Source: Sphingobacterium olei (GTDB lineage: Bacteria; Bacteroidota; Bacteroidia; Sphingobacteriales; Sphingobacteriaceae). From it: 64,000 bases of DNA. The position numbers were made by a program, and so were the translations under genes. The notes below the pieces were generated by a model that worked only from the letters and a program-made list of their open reading frames with translations, did not search any database and was not told the DNA's origin. How positions within the stretch are numbered: position 1 is the first letter of the stretch; every line of letters starts with the position of its first letter. The stretch spans positions 558,001-622,000 of the forward strand of contig NZ_SUME01000004.1 of assembly GCF_005048855.1 (NCBI RefSeq), read 5' to 3'. Positions 44,044-52,812 of this stretch are shown here, in pieces.

Positions 44044-45105
44044 ATGAATTTAGGTAAACTTATACATACATTATTAAAGCGTCAGACAGAAGTATATGTC
44101 AAAGGCTTGGGGGTATTCAAAAGAATACATACCCCGGCGACTTATGATGCTAAAAGAAATGTGTTCTTGCCACCTATTACATTTATTGAGTTTGACTCGA
44201 GGTCTGTTGAAGGCTATGATTTTGTGTCATACTTACAGCAGATGAAACAAAATGACCGTCTGGATGCCGAACAAGAGGTAGATATTGCTGTACGTGCTAT
44301 TGTTGAGCAACTAAACCAAAAAGGCCAGGCTAGACTGGATGATTTAGGGTATTTAGTAAGTTACGGCGATAGCTACGTATTCAAGGCTATCGATCTGAGC
44401 GGATTCAAGTATGAATCCATGGAGGATAAATTTTATTCACCGGCAGAGGAAGAACCCGAATTAATTATTGAAGAGCTTTCGCATGATGAGATTGTAATTA
44501 CCAATCCACCTGTCGAGGAACCCATAGCTGTACAGGGGGAAGATGAAGTTGACGAGGAGGAAATTCTTCCGATTGAAGCTGACCCCATCGAACCAGAGAT
44601 AGAAGATGAATCTCAACGTTCCAACAATGCGGTGTGGTATGGTTTAGTGGCTATCGTGGCATTCGCACTAGTAGGCGGACTTTATTATTACAACACGTTG
44701 AATCCGAATGAGAAAAAGAAAACTGTAGCTGTTACTACCCCGGTTAGTCCTGATACGTTGACTTCTACGACTTTGATAGACACGAATACAAAAATATTGA
44801 GTCGGGATACGTTGATATCAGTGGATACAACTGAGGTTCCTACTGAAGTGGTTGAAGCACCTACGGTTAAGCACGAATATCAAATCGTGATTGGCTCACA
44901 TCGGACTTTGGCCCAGGCCTATGAACAGGCAGAGGCTTTTCATAAAGACGGGCATAAAAGTGTAAAAGTAGTTTCTCCTAATCTTGCTCATAATCGCAAG
45001 AAGGTGGTATGGGATACATATGCGACAAAAGCGGAAATGGACTCAGCATTGAATTATGTGCAAAAGCATATTATTGCAGATGCTTGGCCGGATAAAATTA
45101 GATAG
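44044..45105 (+). CDS. HU-CCDC81-like domain, membrane helix and SPOR domain protein
   Basis: This is a 353-residue protein. The N-terminus (about 1-125) matches the paired HU-like domains of the CCDC81 bacterial type (VYVKGLGVFKRIHTPATYDA, LNQKGQARLDDLGYLVSYGD). An acidic linker (about 140-190) leads to one membrane helix at about 199-218 (VWYGLVAIVAFALVGGLYYY). After a Thr/Val-rich periplasmic linker comes a SPOR domain (about 278-353, EYQIVIGSHRTLAQAYEQAE), which binds denuded peptidoglycan. The topology puts a DNA- or protein-binding HU fold in the cytoplasm and a peptidoglycan binder outside. It precedes exbB by 40 bases. Confidence 0.88.
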   Translation: MNLGKLIHTLLKRQTEVYVKGLGVFKRIHTPATYDAKRNVFLPPITFIEFDSRSVEGYDFVSYLQQMKQNDRLDAEQEVDIAVRAIVEQLNQKGQARLDDLGYLVSYGDSYVFKAIDLSGFKYESMEDKFYSPAEEEPELIIEELSHDEIVITNPPVEEPIAVQGEDEVDEEEILPIEADPIEPEIEDESQRSNNAVWYGLVAIVAFALVGGLYYYNTLNPNEKKKTVAVTTPVSPDTLTSTTLIDTNTKILSRDTLISVDTTEVPTEVVEAPTVKHEYQIVIGSHRTLAQAYEQAEAFHKDGHKSVKVVSPNLAHNRKKVVWDTYATKAEMDSALNYVQKHIIADAWPDKIR

Positions 45106-45145
45106 ATTAAAATAAAAACCATTACAATAAATTTTATAGATTACT

Positions 45146-45847
45146 ATGTCATTATTACAAGACAATCTAACAGTAGACACTTTGAACCAAGTTCAACAAC
45201 AGTCTGTACAATTAGCTACACAAGAAGAAAACCTGAACTTGATTCAATTATTGATGAAGGGCGGGTGGATCATGATCCCTATTTTGTTACTCTTCTTTCT
45301 CGGATTGGTAATCTTTATTGAGCGATATATTACGATTAGGAATGCTTCAAGATTGGATGGTGGATTGATGGCGCAGGTAAAAAGCAATGTGTTGTCGGGT
45401 AAACTGGATGCTGCCATCGCAGTGTGTCGCTCGAGTAATTCGGCGTTAGCACGTATGTTGCAAAAAGGTTTAACACGTGTCGGACGCCCCATCAAAGATA
45501 TTGAAGGTGCTATTGAAAACGTGGGTAAATTAGAGGTATCTAAACTGGAGAAGAATATTAATATTTTGGGTATTATTGCCGGTATCGCACCGATGTTGGG
45601 TTTCGTAGGAACGATCTTTGGTGTTATCCAAATTTTCCGTGAGGTGGAAATTGCCGGAGGTATCGATATTGGTACGGTATCTGGAGGGCTTTATGTGAAG
45701 ATGATTGCTTCTGCCTCAGGATTAACGATAGGTATCTTGGCATATATCGGTTACCATATCTTAAATATGATGGTAGAGCGTCTGATTTTGCGTATGGAAA
45801 CAGAGGCTGTGGAGTTTATTGATTTATTAGACGAGCCAGGATCATAA
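45146..45847 (+). CDS. exbB: MotA/TolQ/ExbB proton-channel protein
   Basis: This 233-residue inner-membrane protein has three helices: one near residues 42-60 (WIMIPILLLFFLGLVIFIER), and a pair in the conserved C-terminal block (IIAGIAPMLGFVGTIFGVIQ and GLYVKMIASASGLTIGILAY). With ExbD it uses the proton motive force to drive a TonB-type protein. It is followed by exbD one base after its stop. This is the standard ExbB/TolQ length and motif set. TolQ versus ExbB cannot be separated with certainty, but the TonB-like gene in the operon favours ExbB. Confidence 0.94.
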   Translation: MSLLQDNLTVDTLNQVQQQSVQLATQEENLNLIQLLMKGGWIMIPILLLFFLGLVIFIERYITIRNASRLDGGLMAQVKSNVLSGKLDAAIAVCRSSNSALARMLQKGLTRVGRPIKDIEGAIENVGKLEVSKLEKNINILGIIAGIAPMLGFVGTIFGVIQIFREVEIAGGIDIGTVSGGLYVKMIASASGLTIGILAYIGYHILNMMVERLILRMETEAVEFIDLLDEPGS

Positions 45848-45848
45848 T

Positions 45849-46256
45849 ATGAATATACGAAATAGACGAAATAGACCTGTTGCTGAGGTACATACAGCAG
45901 CATTGAATGATATCATGTTTTTTTTGATGTTATTCTTTCTGTTGGCGTCAGCAGTTGCCAACCCACAGGTCGTAAAGTTGTTATTACCACGGTCAAGCGC
46001 GGGAGAGCAGTCTGTAGCGAAAAAAACCGTTACGGTTTCTGTAACAAGTGATCTAGTGTATCATGTGGATAAGCAGGTGGTACCCTATGAGGCATTGGAG
46101 CAGGTGTTACAATCCCAGATGAATACAGGAGAAGAAGTAACCATCATGTTGTATGCGGATAGTACGGTGCCGATTCAAAATGTGATCTCAGTAATGGATG
46201 TTGCGAATAGATTGAAAATAAAACTGGTGCTGGCGACAGAACCTAAAAGAGATTAA
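45849..46256 (+). CDS. exbD: ExbD/TolR biopolymer transport protein
   Basis: This 135-residue protein has an N-terminal cytoplasmic stretch with the conserved PVAEVHTAALNDIMFFLMLF, where the membrane helix Asp (NDIMF) is the proton-carrying residue. The periplasmic domain (about 50-135) has the ExbD fold with VSVTSDLVYHVDKQVVPYEA. The gene abuts exbB, so the two are coupled. It is the energy partner of the TonB-like protein downstream. Confidence 0.94.
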   Translation: MNIRNRRNRPVAEVHTAALNDIMFFLMLFFLLASAVANPQVVKLLLPRSSAGEQSVAKKTVTVSVTSDLVYHVDKQVVPYEALEQVLQSQMNTGEEVTIMLYADSTVPIQNVISVMDVANRLKIKLVLATEPKRD

Positions 46257-46321
46257 TAAATAAGGTTGGCTTGTATTAAACTTAATAAAGAATTACGGGT
46301 CATACTCAAAAATAGAAGTGT

Positions 46322-47146
46322 ATGTATTATCATCTTAAAGAAGAAAATAATATGCCAAAGGCATTGGGCTATTCGTCCCTCGTCATGGTTATATTAGTCG
46401 TTATTGGCTTCTTTATTGTGTTTGGTCAAAACAATTTGCCTGAATATGGTATGGGAGGTATTATTGTGAACTATGGTACTGCCGAAGAGGGAATGGGAGA
46501 AGACTACATGTCGATCGAAGAGCCATCTATGGACGAGAATGCAAACAATGTGAAACCGGATAAAATAAATCCGGCAGAAACACCGATTCCCACTCCTACG
46601 CAGCAAACAGCAGATAAAGTAGTGGCCACTCAAGATATGGATGATGCCCCAGCTATTACAAAGGCTGAAAAGCCGGTAAAAACAGCCGCTGTCGAGACAA
46701 CGGTCGAAAAGAAAAATAGTACGCCTGCTGTCAATACGAACGCCTTATATAAAGGTAAAAAAAATAATGCCAGTGGATCGGGTGATGGTACAGGAACTAG
46801 TCCAGGAAATCAAGGTTCAGAACTGGGAGATCCATTGGCTAGCAACTACGGTGAAGGTGGTTCAGGTTTTGGTAATGAACCTCTTTCTTTAAGTAGTAGA
46901 CATTGGGCTGTAAGACCAAATATAAACGATGAAGGTCAATTTAGCGGTGTTGTTGTATCCGAATTGACCATTGATAAGAATGGGAACGTTATCAGCGTGA
47001 GATCGGGATTACGAGGGACTACGTATGCATCTTCGACGGTCAACGAAATGTTGAATAGAGAGTTGCGGAAAGGAAAGTTTAATGCTATCCCGAATGCTCC
47101 GGATCGACGAACCGTTCAGATCCGAATAGAATTCAAACTTAGATAG
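46322..47146 (+). CDS. tonB-like: TonB-like energy transducer
   Basis: This is a 274-residue protein. One N-terminal membrane helix (about 15-33, LGYSSLVMVILVVIGFFIVF) is preceded by MYYHLKEENNMPK. A linker that is acidic, Pro/Thr-rich and then Gly/Ser-rich (about 50-190) spans the periplasm. The C-terminal domain (about 195-274, VVVSELTIDKNGNVISVRSG ending VQIRIEFKLR) resembles TonB C-termini. It is 65 bases after exbD and 6 before folC. The linker has few of the Pro-Lys/Pro-Glu repeats of E. coli TonB. It is likely dedicated to the nearby barrel rather than being the general TonB, but this is inference. Confidence 0.85.
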   Translation: MYYHLKEENNMPKALGYSSLVMVILVVIGFFIVFGQNNLPEYGMGGIIVNYGTAEEGMGEDYMSIEEPSMDENANNVKPDKINPAETPIPTPTQQTADKVVATQDMDDAPAITKAEKPVKTAAVETTVEKKNSTPAVNTNALYKGKKNNASGSGDGTGTSPGNQGSELGDPLASNYGEGGSGFGNEPLSLSSRHWAVRPNINDEGQFSGVVVSELTIDKNGNVISVRSGLRGTTYASSTVNEMLNRELRKGKFNAIPNAPDRRTVQIRIEFKLR

Positions 47147-47152
47147 TTATTT

Positions 47153-48448
47153 ATGAATACCTATACAGAAGCAATCGAGTACTTATATAGTCGATTGCCT
47201 GTGTTTACGCGTGATGGTGCTTCCGCTTATAAAAAAGATTTGGATCGTACACTGGAATTGTGTGCCGCTTTGGATAATCCGCAACATAAATTTAAAACCA
47301 TTCACGTCGGCGGAACGAATGGCAAGGGCTCTTCTTCCCATATGCTGGCAGCTATTTTATCTTCTGCAGGATACAAGACAGGGTTATACACTTCCCCGCA
47401 TTTAGTTGATTTCCGGGAACGCGTGCGGATTAACAGCGAAATGATATCTGAACAATTTGTCGTTGATTACGTAAATACGCAGAGAAATCTGATAGAGGCT
47501 GTAAAGCCTTCTTTTTTTGAAGTAACAGTTGCTATGGCTTTCGATTATTTTGCCCAAGAAAGTGTCGATATCGCAATTATTGAAGTTGGATTGGGAGGTA
47601 GATTGGATAGTACAAATATTATCTCTCCCGAAGTTGCGTTAATTACCAATATCGGAATGGATCACATGAACCTACTTGGTGATACCATTCAGGAGATTGC
47701 GTACGAGAAGGCCGGTATAATCAAAGCAAATACACCTATTGTCATTTCCGAATTTGATCCATTGACAGCTCCGGTATTTGAAGCTAAAGCGCAAGAGTTT
47801 CAGGCTCCACTACTATTTGCAGATCAGGTTTACAAAGCTGAAAGAACATCCAAAGAACATCACTATCAGTCTATACTCATCACCGGCCCTTCCATGAGCA
47901 ATATAGTAAAGCTAGACTTAACCGGCTCCTATCAATTAAAGAATATTGTTGGGGTATTGGCCATTGTAGACCAAATCCGTAAAATAGGATTCGATGTTTC
48001 TATAGATGCAATAGAAACAGGTTTAGCTAATGTACAGCGGCTTACCGGATTTCAAGGTCGTTGGCAAACCATTTCGATAGATCCCTTAATAATCTGTGAT
48101 ACCGGACATAATGAAGATGGTATCCGAGAGGTTGTTAAAAATTTGGAGGAAGTCTCTTACAGAAAATTACATGTCGTAATTGGTGCAATGAAAGACAAGG
48201 ACTTGGATCATATGCTTCCTTTCTTACCCAAAGATGCTATCTATTATTTTTCGAATCCAGATATACCCCGTGCGATGACAGCTGAGGAATTGCAGGAAAA
48301 GGCCGCGAATTACGGATTATTGGGTAAATCGTTAGGTTCTGTACATCATGCATTGGAAGCGGCGAAGAGCGCCTTTCAACGTGGTGACCTTATATTCGTA
48401 GGAGGGAGTAATTTTGTTGTTGCTGAGGTGCTGCAATCCTTAGCTTAG
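47153..48448 (+). CDS. folC: Bifunctional folylpolyglutamate synthase / dihydrofolate synthase
   Basis: This 431-residue enzyme of the Mur ligase superfamily adds glutamate to folates. The P-loop is HVGGTNGKGSSSHML (about 53-67), followed by GLYTSPHLVDFRERVRIN and the second ligase motif TNIGMDHMNLLGDTIQEIAY. The C-terminal part has FQGRWQTI and DTGHNEDGI. Length is normal. It is the last gene of the exb-tonB run and overlaps the convergent DUF4180 gene by 9 bases. A functional link to the TonB system is not expected. Confidence 0.96.
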   Translation: MNTYTEAIEYLYSRLPVFTRDGASAYKKDLDRTLELCAALDNPQHKFKTIHVGGTNGKGSSSHMLAAILSSAGYKTGLYTSPHLVDFRERVRINSEMISEQFVVDYVNTQRNLIEAVKPSFFEVTVAMAFDYFAQESVDIAIIEVGLGGRLDSTNIISPEVALITNIGMDHMNLLGDTIQEIAYEKAGIIKANTPIVISEFDPLTAPVFEAKAQEFQAPLLFADQVYKAERTSKEHHYQSILITGPSMSNIVKLDLTGSYQLKNIVGVLAIVDQIRKIGFDVSIDAIETGLANVQRLTGFQGRWQTISIDPLIICDTGHNEDGIREVVKNLEEVSYRKLHVVIGAMKDKDLDHMLPFLPKDAIYYFSNPDIPRAMTAEELQEKAANYGLLGKSLGSVHHALEAAKSAFQRGDLIFVGGSNFVVAEVLQSLA

Positions 48449-48784
48449 TGCAAGCTGCAACGTGCTTTTGAAGTTGATCAAATTCCCTTTATTGCTTTCA
48501 TATATAAAATCCGCTAGGCTTTTGCTGTCAAAATTAAAATTGCCCACTATAGCAAGCTGTAGATTATAAGTTGCGAATTTTTGAAGAATGTCTCCCGCTA
48601 ATTTTGTCTTTAAATCAAAAAAATCGGGACTTATGTTCTTTTCATAAACAATTAGCTTATCAAAGCCTTGGTAATATACATTGCCAATTAGATCGGTCGC
48701 TTCTTCCAGTGTCTTAAAAATTTCTTCCGAAGTAGTGAGTTCTACTATCTTTTTGTTATTTATTTCGTGCGCGATGAATTGCAT
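48440..48784 (-). CDS. DUF4180 family protein
   Basis: This is a 114-residue soluble protein. I chose the Met at 48784 (MQFIAHEINNKKIVELTTSE); the frame extends 21 codons further into the ansA end, which is unlikely to be used. The segment LIGNVYYQGFDKLIVYEKNI then SPDFFDLKTKLAGDILQKFA and the end FIYESNKGNLINF are characteristic of DUF4180. The function of this family is unknown. It is the last gene of a tatD-ansA-DUF4180 run, 17 bases after ansA, and overlaps the 3' end of folC by 9 bases. Confidence 0.85.
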   Translation of the reverse strand: MQFIAHEINNKKIVELTTSEEIFKTLEEATDLIGNVYYQGFDKLIVYEKNISPDFFDLKTKLAGDILQKFATYNLQLAIVGNFNFDSKSLADFIYESNKGNLINFKSTLQLALS

Positions 48785-48801
48785 GTTAAATGTTTGTTTT
48801 T

Positions 48802-49824
48802 CTAATCGTTTATGGTTAATTCTCCACGGATGTCTTTTTGCATCCAATAAGCTACTTCTTGTTGATCAGCGAGTTCTCCCTGTAAATACATTAACTTGGT
48901 TACCGCGGTTTCAAAAGTCATATCATAGCCATTCAGTACGCCTATCGCTTTAAGTCCTTGGGATGTTTCGTATCTCCCCAATTCGACAGACCCTACTTTG
49001 CATTGTGAGATGTCTACAATGTTTTTACCTTGTTGAATGCACGCTTCTAATAAAGTTAGAAACCAAGCGTCCGTCATCGTGTTTCCAGAACCGAATGTTT
49101 CCATCACAATCCCTCTTACATCAGAATTTAAAATGGCTTCAACGGTGACTTTACTAATTCCAGGAAATAACTTAAGCACCGCTACACGATTATCAAGCTC
49201 GGTATGCAAGATAAATTCTTTGTTGCTGTTGTCTAGCAGCGCATCATCGTTATATTTCAAGTGGATGCCAGCCTCTACAAGTACAGGATAATTTGGGGAA
49301 CGGAAAGCCTCAAATTTTGCGGAATTATACTTGAAGGAGCGATTACCCCGAAACAATTTGTTATCGAATAAAATACAGACTTCTTGGATAATAGATCGGC
49401 CCTCTCTTTTTGCGGAGGCAATTTCCAGAGCAGTCATTAAATTTTCACGCGCATCTGTACGAATTTCACCAATAGGTAATTGTGAACCGGAAAATACCAC
49501 CGGCTTTTGTAGCCCTTCAAGCATAAAACTTAAGATAGATGCTGAAAAGGCCATTGTATCCGAACCGTGCAATATGACAAATCCATCATAGTTGTCATAA
49601 TTATCCTTAATTAATTGTGCCATTTCTAACCAAATGGATGGATTCATATTCGACGAGTCGATGATAGGGGTAAAGGAATGCACGGTGAGTTTGTAGTTGA
49701 GACGGCTTAGGTCGGGTAGATTGTTGGCTATGAGTTCAAAATCGAAAGGAACAAAAGTGCCCGTTTCTGGGTCTTGTACCATCCCGATGGTTCCTCCGGT
49801 GTATATTATAAAAATATTGTTCAT
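48802..49824 (-). CDS. ansA: Type I (cytoplasmic) L-asparaginase
   Basis: This 340-residue enzyme hydrolyses asparagine to aspartate and ammonia. The two catalytic Thr motifs are present: YTGGTIG with Thr9 and Thr12, and LHGSDTM with Asp89-Thr90. The substrate-binding DSSNM (56-60) is also there. No signal peptide is seen, which fits the low-affinity cytoplasmic type. It lies 3 bases after tatD and 17 bases before DUF4180, so the three are co-transcribed. Length is as expected. Confidence 0.96.
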   Translation of the reverse strand: MNNIFIIYTGGTIGMVQDPETGTFVPFDFELIANNLPDLSRLNYKLTVHSFTPIIDSSNMNPSIWLEMAQLIKDNYDNYDGFVILHGSDTMAFSASILSFMLEGLQKPVVFSGSQLPIGEIRTDARENLMTALEIASAKREGRSIIQEVCILFDNKLFRGNRSFKYNSAKFEAFRSPNYPVLVEAGIHLKYNDDALLDNSNKEFILHTELDNRVAVLKLFPGISKVTVEAILNSDVRGIVMETFGSGNTMTDAWFLTLLEACIQQGKNIVDISQCKVGSVELGRYETSQGLKAIGVLNGYDMTFETAVTKLMYLQGELADQQEVAYWMQKDIRGELTIND

Positions 49825-49827
49825 ATA

Positions 49828-50607
49828 TTAGATTCCAAAAATGGTTTTAGAATTGTTAGTTGTGATTTCTGCTAATTTCTCTATACTGATTTGATGTAGA
49901 TCAGCGACTTTTTCTGCTATATAATATAAATATGCGCTTTCATTTTCTTTTCCTCTGAATGGAGTGGGGGCTAAGTAGGGCGCGTCTGTTTCTAAAACAA
50001 TGTGCTTTAGATCGATTTCCTTTACCACATGGTCTAATCCTGCTTTTTTGTAGGTTACCACACCTCCGATGCCCAATTTAAAACCTAGATCAATAGCCCG
50101 ATGGGCTTGTTCCAGATTTCCTGTGAAACAGTGGAAAATCCCGAATAACCTATCATCCTTTAACTCATCTAACAGTTCGAATATCTCATCAAATGCTTCC
50201 CGGCAGTGAATATCAATCGGCAGTCCAAGTTCTTTCGCCCATTTTACCTGCGTACGGAAGGCGTCTTTCTGTATATCCAGCGTACTCTTATCCCAATAAA
50301 GATCTAATCCAATTTCACCAATGGCGTAGATCTTATGATTACTTATCGCTTTTTCGATGATGGTTAATTCGGACTTATAGTTAGCCTTTACACTACATGG
50401 GTGTAGACCTAACATGGCAAAACAATTTTCGGGATAAGCTGCTACCGTATCAAATACGGGTTGAATGGACTGACTGTCTACATTGGGAAGAAAAAGGCGG
50501 GAGATGTTTTTAGCAAAGCAGGTCTTCAATTGTACATCCAAACGTTCCGAATTTGCATGATAGTAAATATGGGTATGGGTATCGGTAAGTTGATATGTAG
50601 GTGTCAT
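49828..50607 (-). CDS. tatD: TatD-family metal-dependent deoxyribonuclease
   Basis: This 259-residue TIM-barrel hydrolase has all metal ligands visible: His11 and His13 (TDTHTHIYYH), Glu98 (AIGEIGLDLYWD), His134 (IDIHCREAF), His159 (IFHCFTGN) and Asp208 (LETDAPYLAP). TatD enzymes are 3'-5' exonucleases linked to DNA repair and turnover. It is the first gene of the tatD-ansA-DUF4180 run. A TATTTTTG box lies 20 bases before its ATG. Confidence 0.96.
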   Translation of the reverse strand: MTPTYQLTDTHTHIYYHANSERLDVQLKTCFAKNISRLFLPNVDSQSIQPVFDTVAAYPENCFAMLGLHPCSVKANYKSELTIIEKAISNHKIYAIGEIGLDLYWDKSTLDIQKDAFRTQVKWAKELGLPIDIHCREAFDEIFELLDELKDDRLFGIFHCFTGNLEQAHRAIDLGFKLGIGGVVTYKKAGLDHVVKEIDLKHIVLETDAPYLAPTPFRGKENESAYLYYIAEKVADLHQISIEKLAEITTNNSKTIFGI

Positions 50608-50627
50608 TATATTGTGTTTGTACTTTT

Positions 50628-50635
50628 CAAAAATA
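50628..50635 (-). promoter_or_regulatory. Candidate -7 box of tatD-ansA-DUF4180
   Basis: On the minus strand this reads TATTTTTG, matching TAnnTTTG, 20 bases before the tatD ATG and downstream of the FKBP terminator. The -33 element is not clear. Confidence 0.45.
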
Positions 50636-50667
50636 GTGTTTTGCGTTATATTGACCTAATCGACACA

Positions 50668-50703
50668 AAAAAAAGCGATTCCACTAACGGAACCGCTTTT
50701 TTA
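50668..50703 (-). terminator. Rho-independent terminator of nrnA-FKBP
   Basis: On the minus strand AAAAGCGGTTCC pairs with GGAATCGCTTTT (one G-U pair) and is followed by a T run. It ends before the tatD promoter box. Confidence 0.88.
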
Positions 50704-50750
50704 TTTGAAAATTGTTAAGATAAAACCGTTTTATCTAGTTTTTTTAAAAC

Positions 50751-51734
50751 TTAGTTTAAAGGTTCGGCAGGGATTTGCTCTGGAAGTGACGGCGCTGCTG
50801 CAGTTCCTGTACCTTTTACTACGTCTACTAATTCGATCTCGAATACCAATGGTGCGTAAGGAGGGATTTTACCACCGCCACCACGCTCACCATATCCTAA
50901 CGACGAAGGGATGATCAAAGTAGCTTTACCACCTTTATTTAATAATTGAATACCTTCTGTCCAACCTTGAATAACTGGATCATTCCCGATACTGAAACGG
51001 ATAGGTTCGTACGGACGCATCGGATTAAATTGATTTTCTTTCTTAGCTAGTTCGGGATCACTTGTATCGAAGATAGTTCCGTTAGTTAATTTACCAGTGT
51101 AATTAACGACTACTGTGTCTCCTAAAGCTGGTTTTTCACCTTTACCTTCTTCTGTAACAATGTATTGTAATCCAGAAGTTGTTTTCTTAGGCTCTAATTT
51201 GTTTGACGAGATGTAAGCGGTAATCTTTCCTTCTTCACCTTTTTTCAAACCTTCTATTTCACCTTCGAAGTATTTGTTTACTTCGGCATAAATCGCTGAA
51301 TCTGTTAATTGTCCTTTTTTAAAGTGTTTTCTAACTTTTACGGTAAAGGTTACAAATTTATCTGCAAACTCTGGTTTTGGTTGGCCAGTTTTTGCTGCCA
51401 TCGTGTCTAGGTTTAGACGAAATACCGCACTATCACCTTCGCCCAACATTTTGAACATGGAATTGTAATCTCCGGCATATAGTCCTGGAATTGAGTCTGG
51501 GGCAATATTTACGATTTGAGGTAAGCCCATGTCGTAGGTGCTATTTAACAATGAGTCATTTCTGTCAGAATTTATTGTCATATCGACTGACAACAAATCG
51601 CCAGAAGCAGCTTTTTCAGCGCCTGCGTCTTTGACGATTTTGTACTCAAGACCACCATCACCTTTCTTAAAGTTTTGGCATGAAGCAGCAGTTAATAATA
51701 CCGCTGCTGATAGAAATAGAATTGATTTCTTCAT
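50751..51734 (-). CDS. FKBP-type peptidyl-prolyl cis-trans isomerase lipoprotein
   Basis: This is a 327-residue protein with a lipoprotein signal ending TAASC (Cys19). The C-terminal FKBP domain (203-306) has VVVNYTGKLTNGTIFDTS, VIQGWTEGIQLLNKGGKATL and LGYGERGGGGKIPPYAPLVF, a full active-site set. The N-terminal half (about 28-190) looks like a second, degenerate FKBP-like or chaperone domain. It is probably a membrane-attached foldase in the envelope. It lies 19 bases after nrnA and shares its promoter. Confidence 0.93.
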   Translation of the reverse strand: MKKSILFLSAAVLLTAASCQNFKKGDGGLEYKIVKDAGAEKAASGDLLSVDMTINSDRNDSLLNSTYDMGLPQIVNIAPDSIPGLYAGDYNSMFKMLGEGDSAVFRLNLDTMAAKTGQPKPEFADKFVTFTVKVRKHFKKGQLTDSAIYAEVNKYFEGEIEGLKKGEEGKITAYISSNKLEPKKTTSGLQYIVTEEGKGEKPALGDTVVVNYTGKLTNGTIFDTSDPELAKKENQFNPMRPYEPIRFSIGNDPVIQGWTEGIQLLNKGGKATLIIPSSLGYGERGGGGKIPPYAPLVFEIELVDVVKGTGTAAAPSLPEQIPAEPLN

Positions 51735-51753
51735 TTTATTTTATACTACTTAT

Positions 51754-52764
51754 TTACGTTGTTAATAGTTCTTTGTATTCTGGTAAAATAGATTTAAATG
51801 TGTTTACTACAGTCGCTAGTTTCTCGCTAGAGCTTCCGCCAGAGGCGTTCAGATGTCCACCACCATTGAAATATTTTTTACATATTTCATTACATGGTAT
51901 GTCGCCAATCGACCGCAAAGATAGTTTAATTAATTCAGTTCTGTCAACAATTAGTGCAGCGAGTCGGATGCCCTTCACCGAGAGGGCATAATTGACCAAG
52001 CCTTCCGTATCTCCGGTGCTGATTTCGAATTGTGCCAGATCATCTTTGCTAATGGAAAATAGTGCTGTATTGTATTCAGGAATTACTTCTAAACAATTTA
52101 AAAGGCAATATCCCAAAAACTTCAAACGTCTCTCGGTGGAGCTGTTGTAAATCTGTTCGTGAATTTCCCAATTGCGGGCGCCGGCTTCTATCAGGTTAGC
52201 GATAATATAGTGTACGGCTGATGTGGTAGAGCGGAAACGAAAAGAACCTGTATCTGTCATAATACCTGCATATAGACAGGTTGCAATGTTGGCATCGATT
52301 AATTCTTTCCCTCCCAGGATATCCACAATGAAAGTGTAAATTAACTGTGCTGTGGCGGCTGCGTTTGAATCCCAATAGGTTAATTGGGCAAAATCTTCGG
52401 GATCCAGGTGATGATCTATCATCCATTTTTGTCCTGAAGCCGCACAAATGTATTCTTCTAAAATATTAGTACGGGAGAGTGCGCTGTAATCTAAACAGAA
52501 AATAATCTCTGCTTCATCCAGTAGTTGTTTACATTTTTCTGGGTTTTCGGGATAAGATATAACGACATCACGTCCCGGTAACCAATCTAGAAAAGTAGGG
52601 AAATCTGATGAAACAACGACACTTACTTCATGGTTTTTCTTTTTTAACCAGTGGTAAAGACCTAAAGATGAGCCTAAAGCATCACCGTCGGGCTTATGAT
52701 GAGTCGTGATTACAATTTTCTTAGGTTCGGTCAGTAACTTTAAATTCTCTTCTCCTTGTAGCAT
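51754..52764 (-). CDS. nrnA: DHH-family phosphoesterase, NrnA-like (oligoribonuclease/pAp phosphatase)
   Basis: This 336-residue enzyme has the DHH motif set: HHKPDGDALGSSLG (about 22-35), FCLDYSALSRTN, the DHH triad in WMIDHHLDPE, and GIMTDTGSFRF. The C-terminal DHHA1 domain has NGGGHLNASGGSS. NrnA enzymes degrade nano-RNA and dephosphorylate pAp. The gene starts an operon with the FKBP lipoprotein and has a TACGTTTG box 16 bases before its ATG. Confidence 0.94.
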   Translation of the reverse strand: MLQGEENLKLLTEPKKIVITTHHKPDGDALGSSLGLYHWLKKKNHEVSVVVSSDFPTFLDWLPGRDVVISYPENPEKCKQLLDEAEIIFCLDYSALSRTNILEEYICAASGQKWMIDHHLDPEDFAQLTYWDSNAAATAQLIYTFIVDILGGKELIDANIATCLYAGIMTDTGSFRFRSTTSAVHYIIANLIEAGARNWEIHEQIYNSSTERRLKFLGYCLLNCLEVIPEYNTALFSISKDDLAQFEISTGDTEGLVNYALSVKGIRLAALIVDRTELIKLSLRSIGDIPCNEICKKYFNGGGHLNASGGSSSEKLATVVNTFKSILPEYKELLTT

Positions 52765-52780
52765 AGTATTATTATGGGTA

Positions 52781-52788
52781 CAAACGTA
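52781..52788 (-). promoter_or_regulatory. Candidate -7 box of nrnA-FKBP
   Basis: On the minus strand this reads TACGTTTG, matching TAnnTTTG, with 16 bases to the nrnA ATG. No TTG at about 19 bases was seen. Confidence 0.45.
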
Positions 52789-52812
52789 CTAATAAATAAC
52801 GTTCTTGTAAAA

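Noticed and set aside
48785..48847. Upstream extension of the DUF4180 frame (MDAKRHPWRI)
   Set aside because: It lies within the ansA coding end, and the family begins at the MQFIAHE methionine.
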